From Neolentinus lepideus HHB14362 ss-1 (taxonomy: Eukaryota; Basidiomycota; Agaricomycetes; Gloeophyllales; Gloeophyllaceae), in assembly GCA_001632425.1 (NCBI GenBank), contig KV425562.1, positions 15,017 to 79,016 of the forward strand: a DNA stretch of 64,000 bases. The letters run 5' to 3'. Shown here piece after piece: positions 11,077-24,770 of the stretch. The translations under genes were made by a program, and so were the position numbers. The notes under the pieces are model-generated. The model was not told the origin of the DNA. It saw only the letters and a program-made list of their open reading frames with translations, and did not search any database. Numbering within the stretch: position 1 is the stretch's first letter; each line of letters starts with the position of its first letter.

Positions 11077-14000
11077 TGAACAGGATGACATCACCCGATG
11101 TGTCGGCTACGGCACGTTGTTCATAAGAGCATATACCGCAACGGCGGACGCGAATGCCCGGCGCTGCGTTGTCTAGCGCTTTGGAGGCGCGAGAACACGC
11201 AGTCGGAAGCATATGGACGCACGCCACTGACGGACCACAACGGGTATATGGTCCACTCGATGCCGTTGAGCATTTGAACACGCAAGCCGAGTTTACCGCT
11301 ACGCAAGCGTCACTCCCGTTTGCGCGCCGGCCAATGTGCGCCGATTTTTGTCGGCTCATTTGCCATCTCGGGTGCGCCCGCGCCTATAGAGACCTACAAG
11401 TGTGTGCGCGTATCCTCTGCCTGATTGTGATCGGTTCCGTTGATCCTAAGTGCAAGCCGTGATTACAACTGCAGGCCCGACAATAATCAGCACAAGCCGC
11501 CGGGTCTGGTGAGACAACTAGACTGCAGGTTTCTCATCCCAGTCGTTCTTACTTCGGAGGATCCGAGCACACTTATAGTAGTCGTGCCTATCGGAGAGGC
11601 TTTTGCGTGGGGACCCACAGCGTCCACATGAACGAAAAGTAAATGAAACCGACGCAGGTCTGACAGCGCAGTGACCTAGTCACACACCATACAGGCTCAG
11701 CGACCGGCATATTCATTTCCGGAGGACACGATTCACGTCTACATTGGAGGTATAACTGACGAGTGCCACAGAGCGAATATTAACCTAGCTCTTTGTGACC
11801 ATGAAATACTATATCTTCTGAATAACCAACCTCAAACTGCCTCGACCTCACGTTCCTAAGCAGGTTGCAATGTCCGCACCCTATTGCGCCACATGAAAGG
11901 ACTGTCTTCCCATGTGCACGACCCTGCAAACTGTGTAGGTTACTAATACGCTTTCAGTGCTTATGAACAAACTCTGCGTTGTTCCCGGATCCTAGCGCCC
12001 TTCCACACCCTCCCGCCGGCTTACAGATCTTATCATATCACCTGCCGTGAATACGGCGTTTACGGAGATGGTGCAGCGCGCAGACAATCGGTAGCGGGGC
12101 TCGAGCCTGGTGTCAGTGTATCTGCGGGAGTACGGACCTGACCTCCTGACCTCTTTGTCCTTGCATGTCGGACGCATTCGGATTCACTATCTGCTTGGAC
12201 AGCATCGATTGCGCTGACGGACTAAACCTTGAATCGACGGTTGGGTCATACCCCTCCTCGCGCTAACCACGGGGTCCATATTATTGCCAGCATGATAGGT
12301 GCGTAAAGGATTGAAAACCGGACAGACCCTTTGTATATAATAGATGAAAGTGGAGCCAAGATGATCTTGGTAGTTGTACAAAGGTGAATGAGCGACGTTA
12401 GCCTACAGATCGTGCGGGATATGAACGGGTGGAGTTCATTTCAAGTACTATCGATTAATTAAGGAGGATCCTACACAAAGGGCTGCGACGGCAATACAGA
12501 AGGATCGACAGCTATACGTACCGGAATAGGTAGGACGCGTGTTTCGCGACTTGTCTTCGATACAAGTGCACCATATGGATGCGGTGACATGAAGCTCTGC
12601 GATGTCGTTAGTAGAATACACATTTCACTTACCTCAGTGCCTCGTACCCGTATACTTCTTAGACATTAAAGCTGCGCATAGCTCCATACTCCACTCCGAT
12701 ACTCCAAGGCACGAAGAGTACTCACCACAGCAATAAACACCGCATGCAAAGAGTACGAAATCTGATCCGAGCGGAAATTAGCCTGCGCCTGCGCCAACAT
12801 TAAAGGGCGCTAATCCCACCCGGATGAACTAGACCTCGTTCCCAACCCCTCGGCTGTGCATCAAGTCAGAGCGGTGAAAGTTATGTTCGTCGACTAAGCA
12901 CAGACTCACGACGAAGTAGACCGAGTTGAAGAACATTTGCGGCACAGTAAGACTGGCAGGGATGATGTCTCGCTTAACCAGCGCGTGCCCACAGGGACCG
13001 TGGTATGTTATCTTCGCAGCCTAGTACGTCCATAATTCGTGCTGTGTCCCCAGATATGACGTCCTATTGGGTGGTTGATCTGCGGATTATCAGCATTTTA
13101 CGCGTCGCTTGTGTGCATGAATTGAAACACGATCATGTTTGTGATGTAAAGAAGGCCGGCTGTCGCAGCGCAAGATGGGGTTAGGTGCGGCTGAGGTGTC
13201 AGAAGATAAACAAGAGTGGGTCCCGAAGGAAATGAGACCTGTAAACGTTTCTGTGGTAAGTAAGGGAGATGCGTGACTGTACAACGAAGGACACGCTGTC
13301 AAAGAACGGCATCTGTACCTGTTGACATTCCATTTTTTCTTCTCCAGAACAGACACCTCTTTCAGTCCAGTCCGCAGAAATGTGCAGAAATGTGAGGCAG
13401 AGAGTGTCACAATCTCATTTCCGAACAGTGTGCACCTTCTTTGATAAGTTCAGCGCCACAATGCATCTACTCAGCGATTTTGAAAAGCTCACTTTCAGTG
13501 CTCATTCTGTCCAGCAAGGCTCGCCAAACATGCCATGCTCTAGAGGTCCGACTCTGCGCGGGGTCCTCAGACCTATCAACTCGTCTTGTTGCAATTGATA
13601 TAGGGATCACGTTCTGGGGCTCAGGACTGACTACAGCTCGCAGGATACTTGATGGAGTACACGATCGCTCACCAGAACCTTGCCTGCATCAACGTGCGCG
13701 GCAAGTAGTGCCTATCTTCAGGTCATGAGCGGCTTGCGATCCTGGTACATGTGTCCAGGAGTCCTGGATAACTCAAGCCAGCTGAGGCAACGCAACGTAG
13801 AACACACTATAAGGTATTGATGAAGGGACTCCTGTGATAGAAAGCTGACTCGAAAGCCACGTTTGATCATCATGCTGTACCCTACTTCAGCTCACCTCGT
13901 TTTGGCCGCGTTCAAGAAAACTGAGTTTGGAACTTCTACCGTACTACAGAAGACACAGCCTTCCAGCGACTGGCGATCGCGTGTCGATGCGAGGGCTCGT

Positions 14001-15164
14001 GTTCTACCTTTCCGTCGACAATATCAGATGCTGGTCTTGGATGGATTATCTTATCACACTGCACTGCACTAGGAGAAAGTAGATCATCAGCAGACATTCA
14101 GTCCAAGATACGCCATGTTAAGCAAATATTGGCCCGATATATCACCGCTCGCCGGAATATGTGCTCGCAGGTGGGCGCTCAATAAGAGCGTCGCTGGCGC
14201 CAAGAGAACACCGCGTGTGATACGATGAACGGTACGCATGGTAGAGCGTCTAAGCACGACCCGAACGACTGGGTAGGTTGAGGAAGCAAAAAATTGACTG
14301 GGAAGAACTTACAGATATAGGTGCTCTTCGCCGCATACGGTCAGTGGTGATCAGGCGGACATATCTTGACAAGGAAGTTGAGGTAAGAGTCGTGGATCTT
14401 GGTCAAGAGCTAGCTAGATTGATACGATCGATCGACGTACGTATCTACTCGGATTATGTCAATTAGCCAGTAGAAAACGTAGAACGGACGGGCCATACCT
14501 GCGTCCGAGGAGCTTAACCATGCGAAGTGGACTGAAGGGATGCTTCTCCCGATTCCAATCTCCATCTGGTTATTTCAATCTTCTTAATGAAGGGACACGC
14601 ATTTCTAGCTAGAGAATACCGCCTCATCGGGAAGTTGTGAACCAGGAAGGTTCTGTGGGGAAGTAAAGGTTATGTGCCGGGTAGATAGGGCATTGTCGCG
14701 ATGTAGATGGACGACCAATGTTTCACCTGTAGACAGCGGGGTGAGTGCGTCATCTAGTAAGCCAGAGACCACTCTCCCGATAAGCTTATCTGCAGACTCG
14801 TATATTGACCAAAATTGAGTATGTGAGCGATGCCGATGGAAGAATGGTCATGAGCACGTCCTCGGAGTCAGATTGTGATCACGGTGGTGCCAGAGCGGAA
14901 CAAGGAAGAGTACAGCCTTAAGAGAACTTTAGTCAATAATTCGTACGTCCTCAGTCGCATCGATCTGGTAGGGACAAAGAGCAGAAGTACGACGGCACAG
15001 CACCAGTCACTGGTTGGGAGGAGAACGCCCACATCTTTGCATACAGTGAGATCAGCTGGAGGATATCAACCCGCTGACTCAGCTACTGAGATGGTGACGG
15101 AGATTCGTGGATCACAATATGAAGTGCAGCAGGCGTCAGGAGCAAATCCGTCTACAGATAGGAG

Positions 15165-18125
15165 GCATACTGTAAGATGCCGGGTCGAGCGTGATTGTGA
15201 CACAGTGCACGTGATCATCTCACGCGCGCTTGAGTCACGTTCAACTCGACAACCGCCATTGTTCTGAATTAGTGTGGCAGAGTTCAACTTGCGGTAAGCG
15301 AACCCTATCGGACGCTCATTGCATCTTTGTTCTCTTACCACGATGCTCACCGACCACGATAGCTTTTCGTCGGCCCCAGGGTCTCCAGCAGGATTTTTCT
15401 CCTCACTTCTGGCAACAACAGGGTTCTCGCAGCGAGGAGCAAAAGAGCTAGAGCTTCTGACAGAAGACAGGCCTACACCGACTCTCGGGCCTATCACAGA
15501 AAGTAGTGCGAGTCCGCCGACTTCTCCCGAGAGCTCAGCAGAATTGGCTACCGTTCAGTCTCAGCATCAACCTCCCGACGCGAATTCCACTTCCGAAGCG
15601 ACATTGCCTCACACCACGCTCCGCTCGCACACCTTTGAATTTGGGACAAGAGCTTCTCAGACCGCCGTAGAGCAACGTTTTGCTACTCGTCCCCAGGATG
15701 TTACGCGTACCTATGCAAGGCGAAATCGGAGATCTGCTCGTGGTAGAGAGACTGGCAAATCGAGCTTCGGTCCTTTTACTCTTTCATCCGATGAGCACCA
15801 GGGGGTTATGTATCACCGTCGAGAAGTCGATCCAGAGCCTTTCTACTCTGAAGGAAATGATTTTCTCCCATCGAGTCCTCGTATGGTGCTGATTCACTCA
15901 GTGTTATCCAAGGTCGAAGAGATGCCTTCCAAAGGCGAGTCTAGATCGAATATCAGCAAATGCATGCCAGATCTGCCGAGCACCTTGCATGAGGAGCTCG
16001 CGGGTACATGGGTGGATGGACAGGGTGTCTTTGTCTCCAGACTTTTCCAGAGGCTGTCCAGGTCACTTCCAAACACGAAGAAAGTTTACGCATTCCTCCA
16101 ACAGTATAGACGCTACTTGACAGATGAAGAGAAATGGGAAAATGTGCCTTTGAACCCGGCGAGGGAGAACATCCAGCTCTATGAGGCTTTGGTAAAGCAT
16201 ATCAATGCGATTCTAGAGCATTTCATCATCGACCCATCTCGTCGTGCTGCCAATACATCCAACAAGGTCGTGCCTCACCACAGCGATGGCGACGACAAGG
16301 ACCTTGAGTCGAAGCCGGATATTGTGGTCCTTGGCTACGGGTCGTGTCTGACAAAAGAGCAAGAGATTCTCTCTCATTCGTATGCTCAGTGTCTCGCTCC
16401 TATTGAAGTCAATATCCAGAAGGACCTCGACGTCACTACTCACAGAATTCAGCTTGCTGTCTACGCTCGAGAGTGTTTTGGGCAACAACCCAACAGGCGA
16501 TTCGTATATGGTTTGCTACTCACCGAGAAGACGGGGATAATTTGCGCTATATCGGGGAAGGATGAGAGAGAGGTGGGACTTGATCCTCGCATCTTCTGGC
16601 GTGGCAAAAAGCGATACTTCGATAATGATCGGCAGTTCTATTGGGTTACGCAGCCTTTCTACGGTCCACCGATAGATCAATTCGCGTCTGTGCCGGAACT
16701 CTTCCAAGCATTCCATGATGCTATCACAGGTATGTCACTGCGTTCCTCCTGTCTGCGTCAGGAAATGACGACGCTACAGGGAGCAAAAAGCTGACTGACA
16801 TTGGTATCCTCCACCGTGATATGAGCCCGCGAAACATACTCTTAGATCGGAGAGGTTTGGGAACGTTCGGGACTCTGATTGATTTCGATATAATAGCGAA
16901 GATCGGTAGGGAAGAGAGCGGCGTTCACACTGACTTCCGTACGGTAAGTACATCCTCAGGCAATACTAGGCCGATGATACTAACGTTATATGATCTATAT
17001 AGGGTACTCGGGCTTTTCAATCGCTGAAAGTACTGAGTGGCAGGGGTAACCACGAACCTCTTGATGAGCTTGAATCCTGTTTCTACTCTTACTCTTGGAT
17101 AATCTTCAGCTATGAGGAACCGCAGCGCCGGACGCGAGTATTGCCAGAGTTTCTTGTCGAGTGGCAGTCTGAAGACGTCACTGTCGCTATACAGGCGAAA
17201 ATGCAATTCATCATGGACTCTGACATCGGGCTTCAGATCTCACCAGGCATGGGCAACCACACACTAGTTTCGTTCTTGAAGCTGCAGCGGTTTTTCCGCA
17301 CCGTTACTCAGAATCTACGACGAGAGCTGCAAGTGGCGATCTCTAAGGCTCGACAGGACGCGAGCTCGGTCAATGAGCGAGTTAAGATTCTGCAAGGCTT
17401 CGCTCAAGCTGGACCGTCTTTGCCCCAACCGCTCATTAACCAAGGTGAGTGAAGTGATGAATTATCATGCTCTTGTATTAACATGCTCGGTCACATTATA
17501 GCCGAGGTTACGTCGCACCTGACAGCAGAGACATTGGCTCATTATACAAGTGTTCTCGCAATGGTACGGGAAGCCGTTGATGGTGAAATGGAAGCCAAGG
17601 AAAAGAGACTCCCGTTGCCGGTTCCACAGATCGCACAAACGTCTCGTGCGCAGCCAGCTTACGGCCATGCACCGCAGGCCAATTTCTTGGTCTATTCGAC
17701 CACCCATTCGTACTCTTCTGGTCACAGCAATAAGCGTTCTCCGTCCCCGGAGCAGGACGACGTGATTGACCTGGTCCAGAACAAGCGGGGAGGGAAGAGG
17801 GCGAAGGTGTCGCACTCCGAATTTCAAGACCCGTAGGCTGCCGCGTATGCACTGTCATTCTGCTTCATCTTCTATGCCGACCTTCGATTTGTGCTGTCGT
17901 CTCTCTTGCATGTTTTGGCTCTTGCTAGTGCTATTCGGCTATGTTATCTGCCCCGAGGGTAGTAATAGCGTATCGATATGTATGTCGTCATTTGTAATTG
18001 TGTAATAGTCCGACCAGTTGCAGACCTTTATTTTTCGTCTCCAACTTGAATATATAAATTATCCATGCAACAGATGTCTGGCCTGCTATGCCTGCTGTGC
18101 ACTTAGTGTCGTAGGAGTTGCTATT
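15165..18125 (+). repeat. segmental duplication, copy 2 (FunK1 unit)
   Basis: Direct-orientation partner of 6230-9690. It is about 500 bp shorter, mostly because of two internal deletions in the kinase gene (81 and 309 bp relative to copy 1). The 5' flank, the three introns and the 3' flank remain alignable. Confidence 0.9.
15343..17836 (+). CDS. FunK1-type kinase paralog lacking the N-lobe
   Basis: Exons 15343-16729, 16780-16943, 17003-17444 and 17502-17836 join to 775 residues with no stop or frameshift. All splice sites of the first copy are kept. Compared with that copy, 27 codons (its 7673-7753) and 103 codons (its 7846-8154) are missing. The second loss removes the whole kinase N-lobe, including the glycine-rich strand and the likely ATP-binding lysine. 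The catalytic loop HRDMSPRN and the DFD motif remain. The ATG of copy 1 is deleted here (ACC-ATGTCC-GAC became ACC-GAC), but an in-frame ATG 9 bp upstream can serve. The product is probably a catalytically dead FunK1 remnant that may still bind partners, or a gene on the way to becoming a pseudogene. Confidence 0.85.
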
Positions 18126-19350
18126 ACCGTCTTCCAACTTGAATATATATTGGCTATGCGACTATTAGCATACCTATCGATGGCAGACCCATCCTGCTAC
18201 ACTCGCTGGCACTTATAGAGTGCGGATGCTGTCCTTTCCACCAAAGCAAGTCCGAGTCCGCACCCTTGAATCTGGTGTGCTCCATAATCCAGGCTCTATG
18301 CGACCTGGTACTAGGTCCAAAAGATAAATGAGAGAGGGAGGTCGAATGCGCATTCGATCCCGAGGTGCAAGAACCGAAGACTGGCGCGGCATTTTCATCA
18401 CATTCATCTCTTTTGATGATCTTAAGAAATGTCTCTCGTCACTGACCGAGTGCACAGCGACGCAGGGTTCTCGCACGCAGCGCGGTATTTCCTAGATCTG
18501 CAACGCATCTGCATCAGGCCCCCGGCGTATGTGTGTTGAAATATTGATGTTCGATCCAAAATCCCCGATTTGGAGCCTTTATATCCCCACTTTTTGGCCC
18601 AATATATCCACCAGTAGGATCCGGGTAGGCCAAATTGGGTCTTTTCCATCGGCCTAAGTGTTCTATGCTCACCGTCGGTATGTAGTATCCGACCTGCGAC
18701 ATACCAAATTCAGGGGAATTGGATTGTATTCTGGAACCGCTTAAGGCATATAACGTCGTCGCAACCTCGAAGGTGTCGTAGCTGTAATGGAAGGTCGCGA
18801 AAGGTGGGATTTCATCCTTTCGTTAGTGGCCGATTGACCACTATGTTTCGAGAACTTGAACATCATTGTAACTCACCGCAGGGATCGATACCAACCGATT
18901 GCGGCTCGTCAACTGCTATGTCTGACGTGTCATTGAGGCCTGAGGACCCGTATATGACCCCACGCCATCGGACGTCAGGAGGCCACTGTATCCACCTGTT
19001 TCTACCGGACGTGAGCCGATATTTTGGTGGTAGTTTTTTCGAAATATCGACTGTATGAGAAATGCTAGGCTTTTACACGCGGTAGTCATTCTCAGAGTTC
19101 ATGGATGTAGGCCGGAAGTTGAACACACTTGTGGGGCGTAACGATGATAACTCCTTTCCCTGATCGTGTTGTGCGCGCTTCTAGTAGCGACCGCTTGTTC
19201 TGTGACAGGTTCAAGTTCAACTTGCGATAAGCCAAGCCAACTACATCTCAGTTCCTGGTGCGCACCGAAAGGACTTGCAGCAACACGTATAGCATCCCAT
19301 AGCCGTGGCTTCGTACTTGTGGAGCCAAACAATGACAATGACAATTGTAT
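18126..19350. other. intergenic, with a FunK1-flank fragment
   Basis: No gene recognised. At about 19160-19236 the words TGATCGTGTTGTGCGCGCTTCT and GTTCAACTTGCGATAAGCCAA echo the FunK1 5' flank (GTTCAACTTGCGGTAAGCGAA). The first of these words also recurs near 40915. COG6 ends at 19351 on the opposite strand. Confidence 0.5.
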
Positions 19351-22300
19351 CTACTCGTCCTCATCTCCCAACCCGAAAATCTGTTTGAGGAGATGGATCT
19401 GTCCGAATGGACGCTGTCCTCCGAGGAGCGTGCTGGCGGCTTCATACCTGTTTTCCGGCCTTCTGACTTCTTCGCAGAGGCGCTGATATATTTTCACCAG
19501 GCGGGCCAGTGCAGTCTGGTGGATTTTCGAGTGCAGTCGTTGCACCGTCAGCTGGGCCAGCCGGGGCGAATGCATAACCTCGAGGCCGGATAACCAACTG
19601 GAGAACTTCTGCAAAGCAACTGAGAGCTCATGTGGTTGTGCCGCATCCAGGCGCGAGAGCGGCACCTACTCAAGGTGGGTGCGTAAGAACAGCGAGTGCC
19701 GTACCACAAGGTTAACACGACTTACTCCTGGGTCCTTCGCTTGAAGAACGATTATTACGGTGTCCAGCCCCGTGTCTTTCAGCACGTCATGATAATGCTC
19801 TTCCACGAGCTGGTTCACTTTGTCCTCTATCATCGCACTCAAAGACTCCCTCTTGGTAGAGGCGAATGCATACGATTCCAGAACGCCCTGCAATATAGGA
19901 AGGAAGACATGAACAGCTTACCAACGGGCGCAACTAGAATAACAGACACACGCACTTGAAGATAGGTCAGAGAATTGAGAACGAAGACAGCCTGATCCCA
20001 TGATGGCCTGCTCCTCCTCTTCTCCTCAGCTGCTGTTAAGCAGACCTCGAGGGCAGGATCAACCATGACATCCAAAATCCGCTCTACTCCGAATTCTGAT
20101 GGCGACTTCGACTTCCCATCTTCGCCAGATTCTTCTGCCTCAGTTCTACCAGAATCGTCCAACCGCGACGACTCATACACAGACAGAATATCACGAAGCA
20201 TCTGCATATGTTCTTGGATGGGAGCCGGAGGAGTAAGGGCGGTATCGTCGAGATTCTGCACACAGATACGATCGGTCAGCCAGTCAAAACGTTGTTAGAT
20301 AGAAAACGACTGACTAGGAGTAATCTCAGCAATGCACGACCTTGAGCTTCGATAGCATCGAAGAAGACTTTGTCGGAGACATCGCTCATTCTAATTAAAT
20401 TGATCAGCTAGGACATCACAAAGGCGCGCAATACTTGCATACTCTCGGAGAGCTTCTGATAAAACAGCATCTTCACCAATTGTTCTTCGCATTGTTAGCT
20501 CGTAGAACTTGAGAAGGTTCGAGACCTTGTACGCGAGGATCGGACTTTCTTGTGATCTTAGAGTCTGTTGAACTCGGAGCTACAAATTCTGTGATTAAGG
20601 GCAACCAGTACTCGCCCAAATTTACTCCATACCTTGAGAGGACCGGACAATTTTCCGACATTCTTATCGACCATGTCGCCGATCCACTCCTCCACTTCAC
20701 CCATTCTTCCTTTCTCAAACTTTCGGGCGCTACCTATCATCCTACCCCCGATTCCATCCCTTCCCAGCTCGAATAGGCTTTCCATGAACTCACGCTCTGC
20801 GGCTATAGCCTGATGCAGCCACGCTAGCATATCGCCAATGTACCGCAGAGGGTCATGTGCATGTAGTTCGATGGGTCGAGGGAGACCAGACGGTCCACCA
20901 CGGGTAAGCGCGTCAAGGAAAGTGGCTAATAGTGTCGACTGTCTAGTCTGCGAGAGCACCTCAAGTGCGTCCCTGAAAAATGCGATTTGAGCAACTATAA
21001 CAATATCACACATACACAGAGACCCACGAAAGCAGTTCTGGTCGATCTCGCAGCCTTCGCACGGCTTCCTTCAATGTCGGGGAAGCCTCCAAATTGGCGT
21101 CTGGGTCGACACTCCTCTCCCAGTCCCTATTGCCTCGCCCAATGGCTTGGAATTCGCTGGTCAGATATCTGAATATTTTGTCGTACGCCTGCTCGAGATT
21201 GGAAGACGTAGCAGCGATTATATCGACTCTACGAAAGTATCAGAAGAGTCGGGCTGATTTACTACGCATCGCCTCCCACTAACCCAGCTTTAGTGGGACC
21301 GTCGACGGACATGAGGACCCTGCAGTCCTCTCGTATTTTCACTGCTTTGTCCATGGCGGCAAAGAAACGCTTTCCTGGGAGAACATCACGAGAAGTAAGG
21401 GCGATGACCTCTTCTGAAGTCAGCGTAAACCGTGACACGAATAGATTCAAGATTGTTTGTTGTGTGGCAACTGTATCCCTAGTTGATTCAGGTCAGGCCA
21501 ATCCGGAGCACGCCGAATTGAAGCGTTTACCTTTCCTGACGCAGGTTACCAGCCTGGTCTAGTAGGGATTTGCAAGCTTCATTTGTTGTATGGAGCTGCG
21601 TGTGCGCTTGATCGCATTGGGCACGCATTGTTGTAATATACGCTTGCAGTGCATCTAATTTCTGAATCAAAATGAGTTCAATTTTCAGTATGATAGCTGA
21701 CATATAGCAAATAGAAATCGACGCGCTTGTTGCCAACCTGATAGGTCGAACTTCAAAACTCATACCAGCGTAAACGAAGGCAGAAACGTTGCGGAAATAT
21801 CGCAAATATAGACAGCGAGATGAGCAGCCCGCCATGCGTGAATTCACTACTAAAGAACGAGCGCATAACGAGGATTTGAGAGCCTAGACTATGTCTTCCA
21901 GCACGAACAAGGTCCCTCCGAAGATCTGCAGATGCATGCACCAACTAATGACTTACTTGGTCGACTTGCCCTAACGCCGAGAGGAATTTCCGACTACTCC
22001 CAGCAAGCTTGACATCTATATCTCGCCTTAGATTCTTCCGTGCATGGGCCGCAGCGCCAGTCGGCGCGGTGACCTCGTCGGATAAGAAAGGACCCAGCGA
22101 GAGTTTCGCCTCTTCAGACGCCCCCTCCTCAGTATCGTCGTCGTCATCCGTGTCCGAGTCAACCTGCGTTTCCCCTTTGGCAGTTTTGCCATTCACGAGA
22201 GTGGTCTTCGCCCCGCTAGCACTGGTGGCGCCGTACAACTCAGACAGCGTCCGCAGAGCCTCTTTGGTCGGTTCATCTTCAAAGCCAGCCCCGAGGACCT

Positions 22301-22415
22301 TATAAAGCCGCAGTGAAACGGGATTCCTTCCATGAGTTGGCGATGGAGATGACGAGCTTCCAAATACAGCTCTGCGCGATACTAGAGGACTTGTCGAAGG
22401 TGAAGAACTAGTCAT
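19351..22415 (-). CDS. COG6: conserved oligomeric Golgi complex subunit 6
   Basis: Ten exons (from the start: 21957-22415, 21531-21661, 21284-21478, 21028-21228, 20633-20972, 20443-20579, 20315-20390, 19956-20255, 19726-19887, 19351-19665) join to 771 residues, the usual size for Cog6. COG is a tethering complex on the cytosolic side of the Golgi that returns glycosylation enzymes within the stack. Diagnostic segments are ARKNLRRDI near the N terminus, the coiled coil DALQAYITTMRAQCDQA, and in the middle ALTRGGPSGLPRPIELHAHD and RYIGDMLAWLHQA. The C-terminal third is helical (LVEEHYHDVL). An acidic Asp/Glu run lies near residues 115-125. Intron 1 is long (295 bp); the others are 50-70 bp. The start ATG at 22413-22415 is chosen over upstream in-frame ATGs because it begins the low-complexity head followed by NPVSLRLYKVL. 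Confidence 0.95.
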
Positions 22416-22662
22416 GTCACAATGTGACCTGTGGACTGCAGGCGCACATAAATAATTTACGCCTGCGGGCAAATGCAAAGGCATGATGCTGGCATCAATT
22501 ATTGTGTGCCGGAGCACCCGGCGCATATATACCTAAGTACTAAACAAGTCTATAAACGATCGATAAGAACCCCCAGTCCAGGACGATCCCTCCTGTTCAC
22601 ATTTTAGTAGTAGTGAACCTATTGCGAGAGGTATGAGCACGGCAAACAATGCATGGCAATAT

Positions 22663-24133
22663 TTAACTTACTTCCTCCCGCTCCCGACCCCGCATGAAGG
22701 GCGGCTCAGTGCCCTTGTAGTAGATATCGGTCCAGATGTCCCCAAGCTTGGGCTCTGGCGAAGCTTTCGCCTCCTCAACCGCTGCGTCAACCTCGGCCTT
22801 CGCACCCTTGTCAATTCCCTACATGAGGTGGATTGATCAGCAACAGTGCACCAGACGACAACAGTAACTCGTACCTTAAGCTCCTCCTCAGCCGCCAGAC
22901 CCCATTCCTCGATGTAGCGCTGGAGACCACGAATGGGGTCCTGTGTGCTACGCATCCTCTGAATCTCCTCGCGGGTGCGGTAGGTAGTTCCGGGGTCAGA
23001 CATACTACATTCAAGACTTCAATAACAGAAGGGAGAGTTCAGGAAACTTATACGCACGAGTGACCACCATAGCGATAGGTGACGAACTCCAAGACAAGGG
23101 GCCCGTTACCCTTTACAGCCCAGTCCTTAGCAAACCGACAAGCTTGGAAGACCGCAATGATGTCCATTCCATTAACCTGGAGACCAGGAATCTTGTCGCC
23201 ACGAGTAAAGTATTGGGTGTTTGACGAACTGCGCTCGGCAGAGGTTCCCATTCCGTACTTGTTGTTCTCGCAAACGAAGATGCAAGGGAGATTCCAGAGC
23301 TTGGCCTACCACTTTGTCAGACATTATTAGACACAGAACACTACAAATACACACCATGTTGAATGCCTCGAAGACCTGACCCTGGTTGCTGGCACCGTCA
23401 CCGTACATGGAGAAAGTGGCGATGGGCTTCTCCAGGTACTTCGCAGCAAACGCGAGACCAGCACCAACGGGCACCTGAGCACCGACGATGCCGTTCCCAC
23501 CAAAGAAGTTCGGCGTGAAGATGTGCATGGAACCACCCTTCCCGTTCGACATACCCGCCTGCCGACCTAACAGCTCGCTAATGACACCCTTGATAGTACC
23601 ACCACGCATGACGGCGAAAGGATGGCAGCGATAGGCAGTGATAACAAGGTCTTCGCGAGTGATCGCGTGCTCGAGGCCGACCGAAATGGCTTCCTATACC
23701 ATTTATGAAGCACGCGCGGACAATAAAGACATCAATCAAAGGCATACCTGGCCAATAGCCAGATGGCAGAAACCACGAATCATCTTCGCCTTGTACAACG
23801 CATCTGCCGCCATCTCCATCCGCCGCATAGTGGACATTTGCTTGTACATGGTGATGAGCATATCTCTTGTGACTTCGACCTCCAAGTTCGGCGGCGCGTC
23901 CAGCTTATACGTGTGGAACGAATCCTCATGAAGCTTGACCTGGAAGGGCTCCGACTTGTGGGGGGTATCGAGTGGTTGGGTGGTGTCCGCCGACGTCTGC
24001 AGCGCCCGCGCGGCGACTCGGAAGGGCTGCAAAGCATGTGTCGTTCAGCCAAATATCATCTCCACTCTGATGATTCCTGATTCCTTACAGTGCGCCTGGC
24101 AATTGTAGGCCGTAACCGAGCTAGTGTCGCCAT
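22663..24133 (-). CDS. PDA1: pyruvate dehydrogenase E1 component, alpha subunit, mitochondrial
   Basis: Six exons (24089-24133, 23748-24026, 23355-23693, 23058-23305, 22875-23004, 22663-22818) join to 398 residues, the normal length. The enzyme is the thiamine-diphosphate-dependent E1 of the mitochondrial pyruvate dehydrogenase complex and works with E1 beta to decarboxylate pyruvate and acetylate E2. The N terminus is Arg/Ala/Thr-rich without acids ([15 protein letters not shown]), a mitochondrial presequence. The ThDP motif is GDGASNQGQ...ENNKYGMGT. The regulatory phosphorylation loop [18 protein letters not shown] is intact, so kinase/phosphatase control is expected. The first exon encodes only 15 residues, half of the presequence. 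The protein ends REREEVS; a spliced alternative end is possible because the last codons look like a GTAAGT donor. Confidence 0.95.
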
Positions 24134-24770
24134 TGTATAGAGAGAGAGGGACCGTTGACGTGTCTGTGGCCAGACGCGATGGGGATGCTTGAGAAAATTC
24201 CGAGCCTGAAGCTTACTTGTGTGTACACGCCGGAAAGCACCGGGACGCTGCTAGGACGGCCGCTCGGATCTCCTGTGGCAAGTCTCCATTAGGCCTGTCC
24301 CACACAACGCAGCGAAGATTTAGTTATATCTTGCGGTGCAGAGATGCATAGTATATAGCGAACTTCGACGATGAGTTGACCTCGTATATCAGTCCACGGC
24401 AGGTATACGGTGTATACTACAGCCGAGCGGCGGAAGAGCGGTCAAGCTCGTGATATTTCCCCCACACAAACCCTTTCGCAAATTAATGTTACGGACTCCT
24501 TGGTCGGAAAATGCAAACGGTCCTTACCTTCAGATGGTCCTTACCTTCAGATACGGACGCTGCGAGACGAAGTACTGTCCTCCGAGAAGTCGCGGGCCCC
24601 TTTATAATTAGTGTGCCTGCGTGGCTCTTCAAGTTGCGAAGGCTGATGTCTTATGGTATGAGAAAATTACGAGTGTGTACAAGTGACCGGTGACAGTCTT
24701 GGACAGCAGAGAAGATAAATTCACATGATAATGCGGAGCCTCGGACGCGACCGATATCGCACTGGCCGGC
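24134..24770. other. intergenic, PDA1 promoter side
   Basis: This holds the PDA1 promoter and the ARMC8-like terminator region. A perfect 17-bp tandem duplication GGTCCTTACCTTCAGAT x2 lies at 24519-24552. No gene recognised. Confidence 0.6.

Larger units (their letters stand above)
9691..15164. other. about 5.5 kb without a recognisable gene
   Basis: Only short open frames occur, in all frames, with no family motif or splice-consistent pairing that I could defend. The region contains a fragment resembling the FunK1 5' flank (10137-10200) and a short ATG/GAT microsatellite (11059-11076). The composition resembles that of the flanking unique DNA. It separates the two FunK1 units and may be old transposon or duplicated debris. 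Confidence 0.55.
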
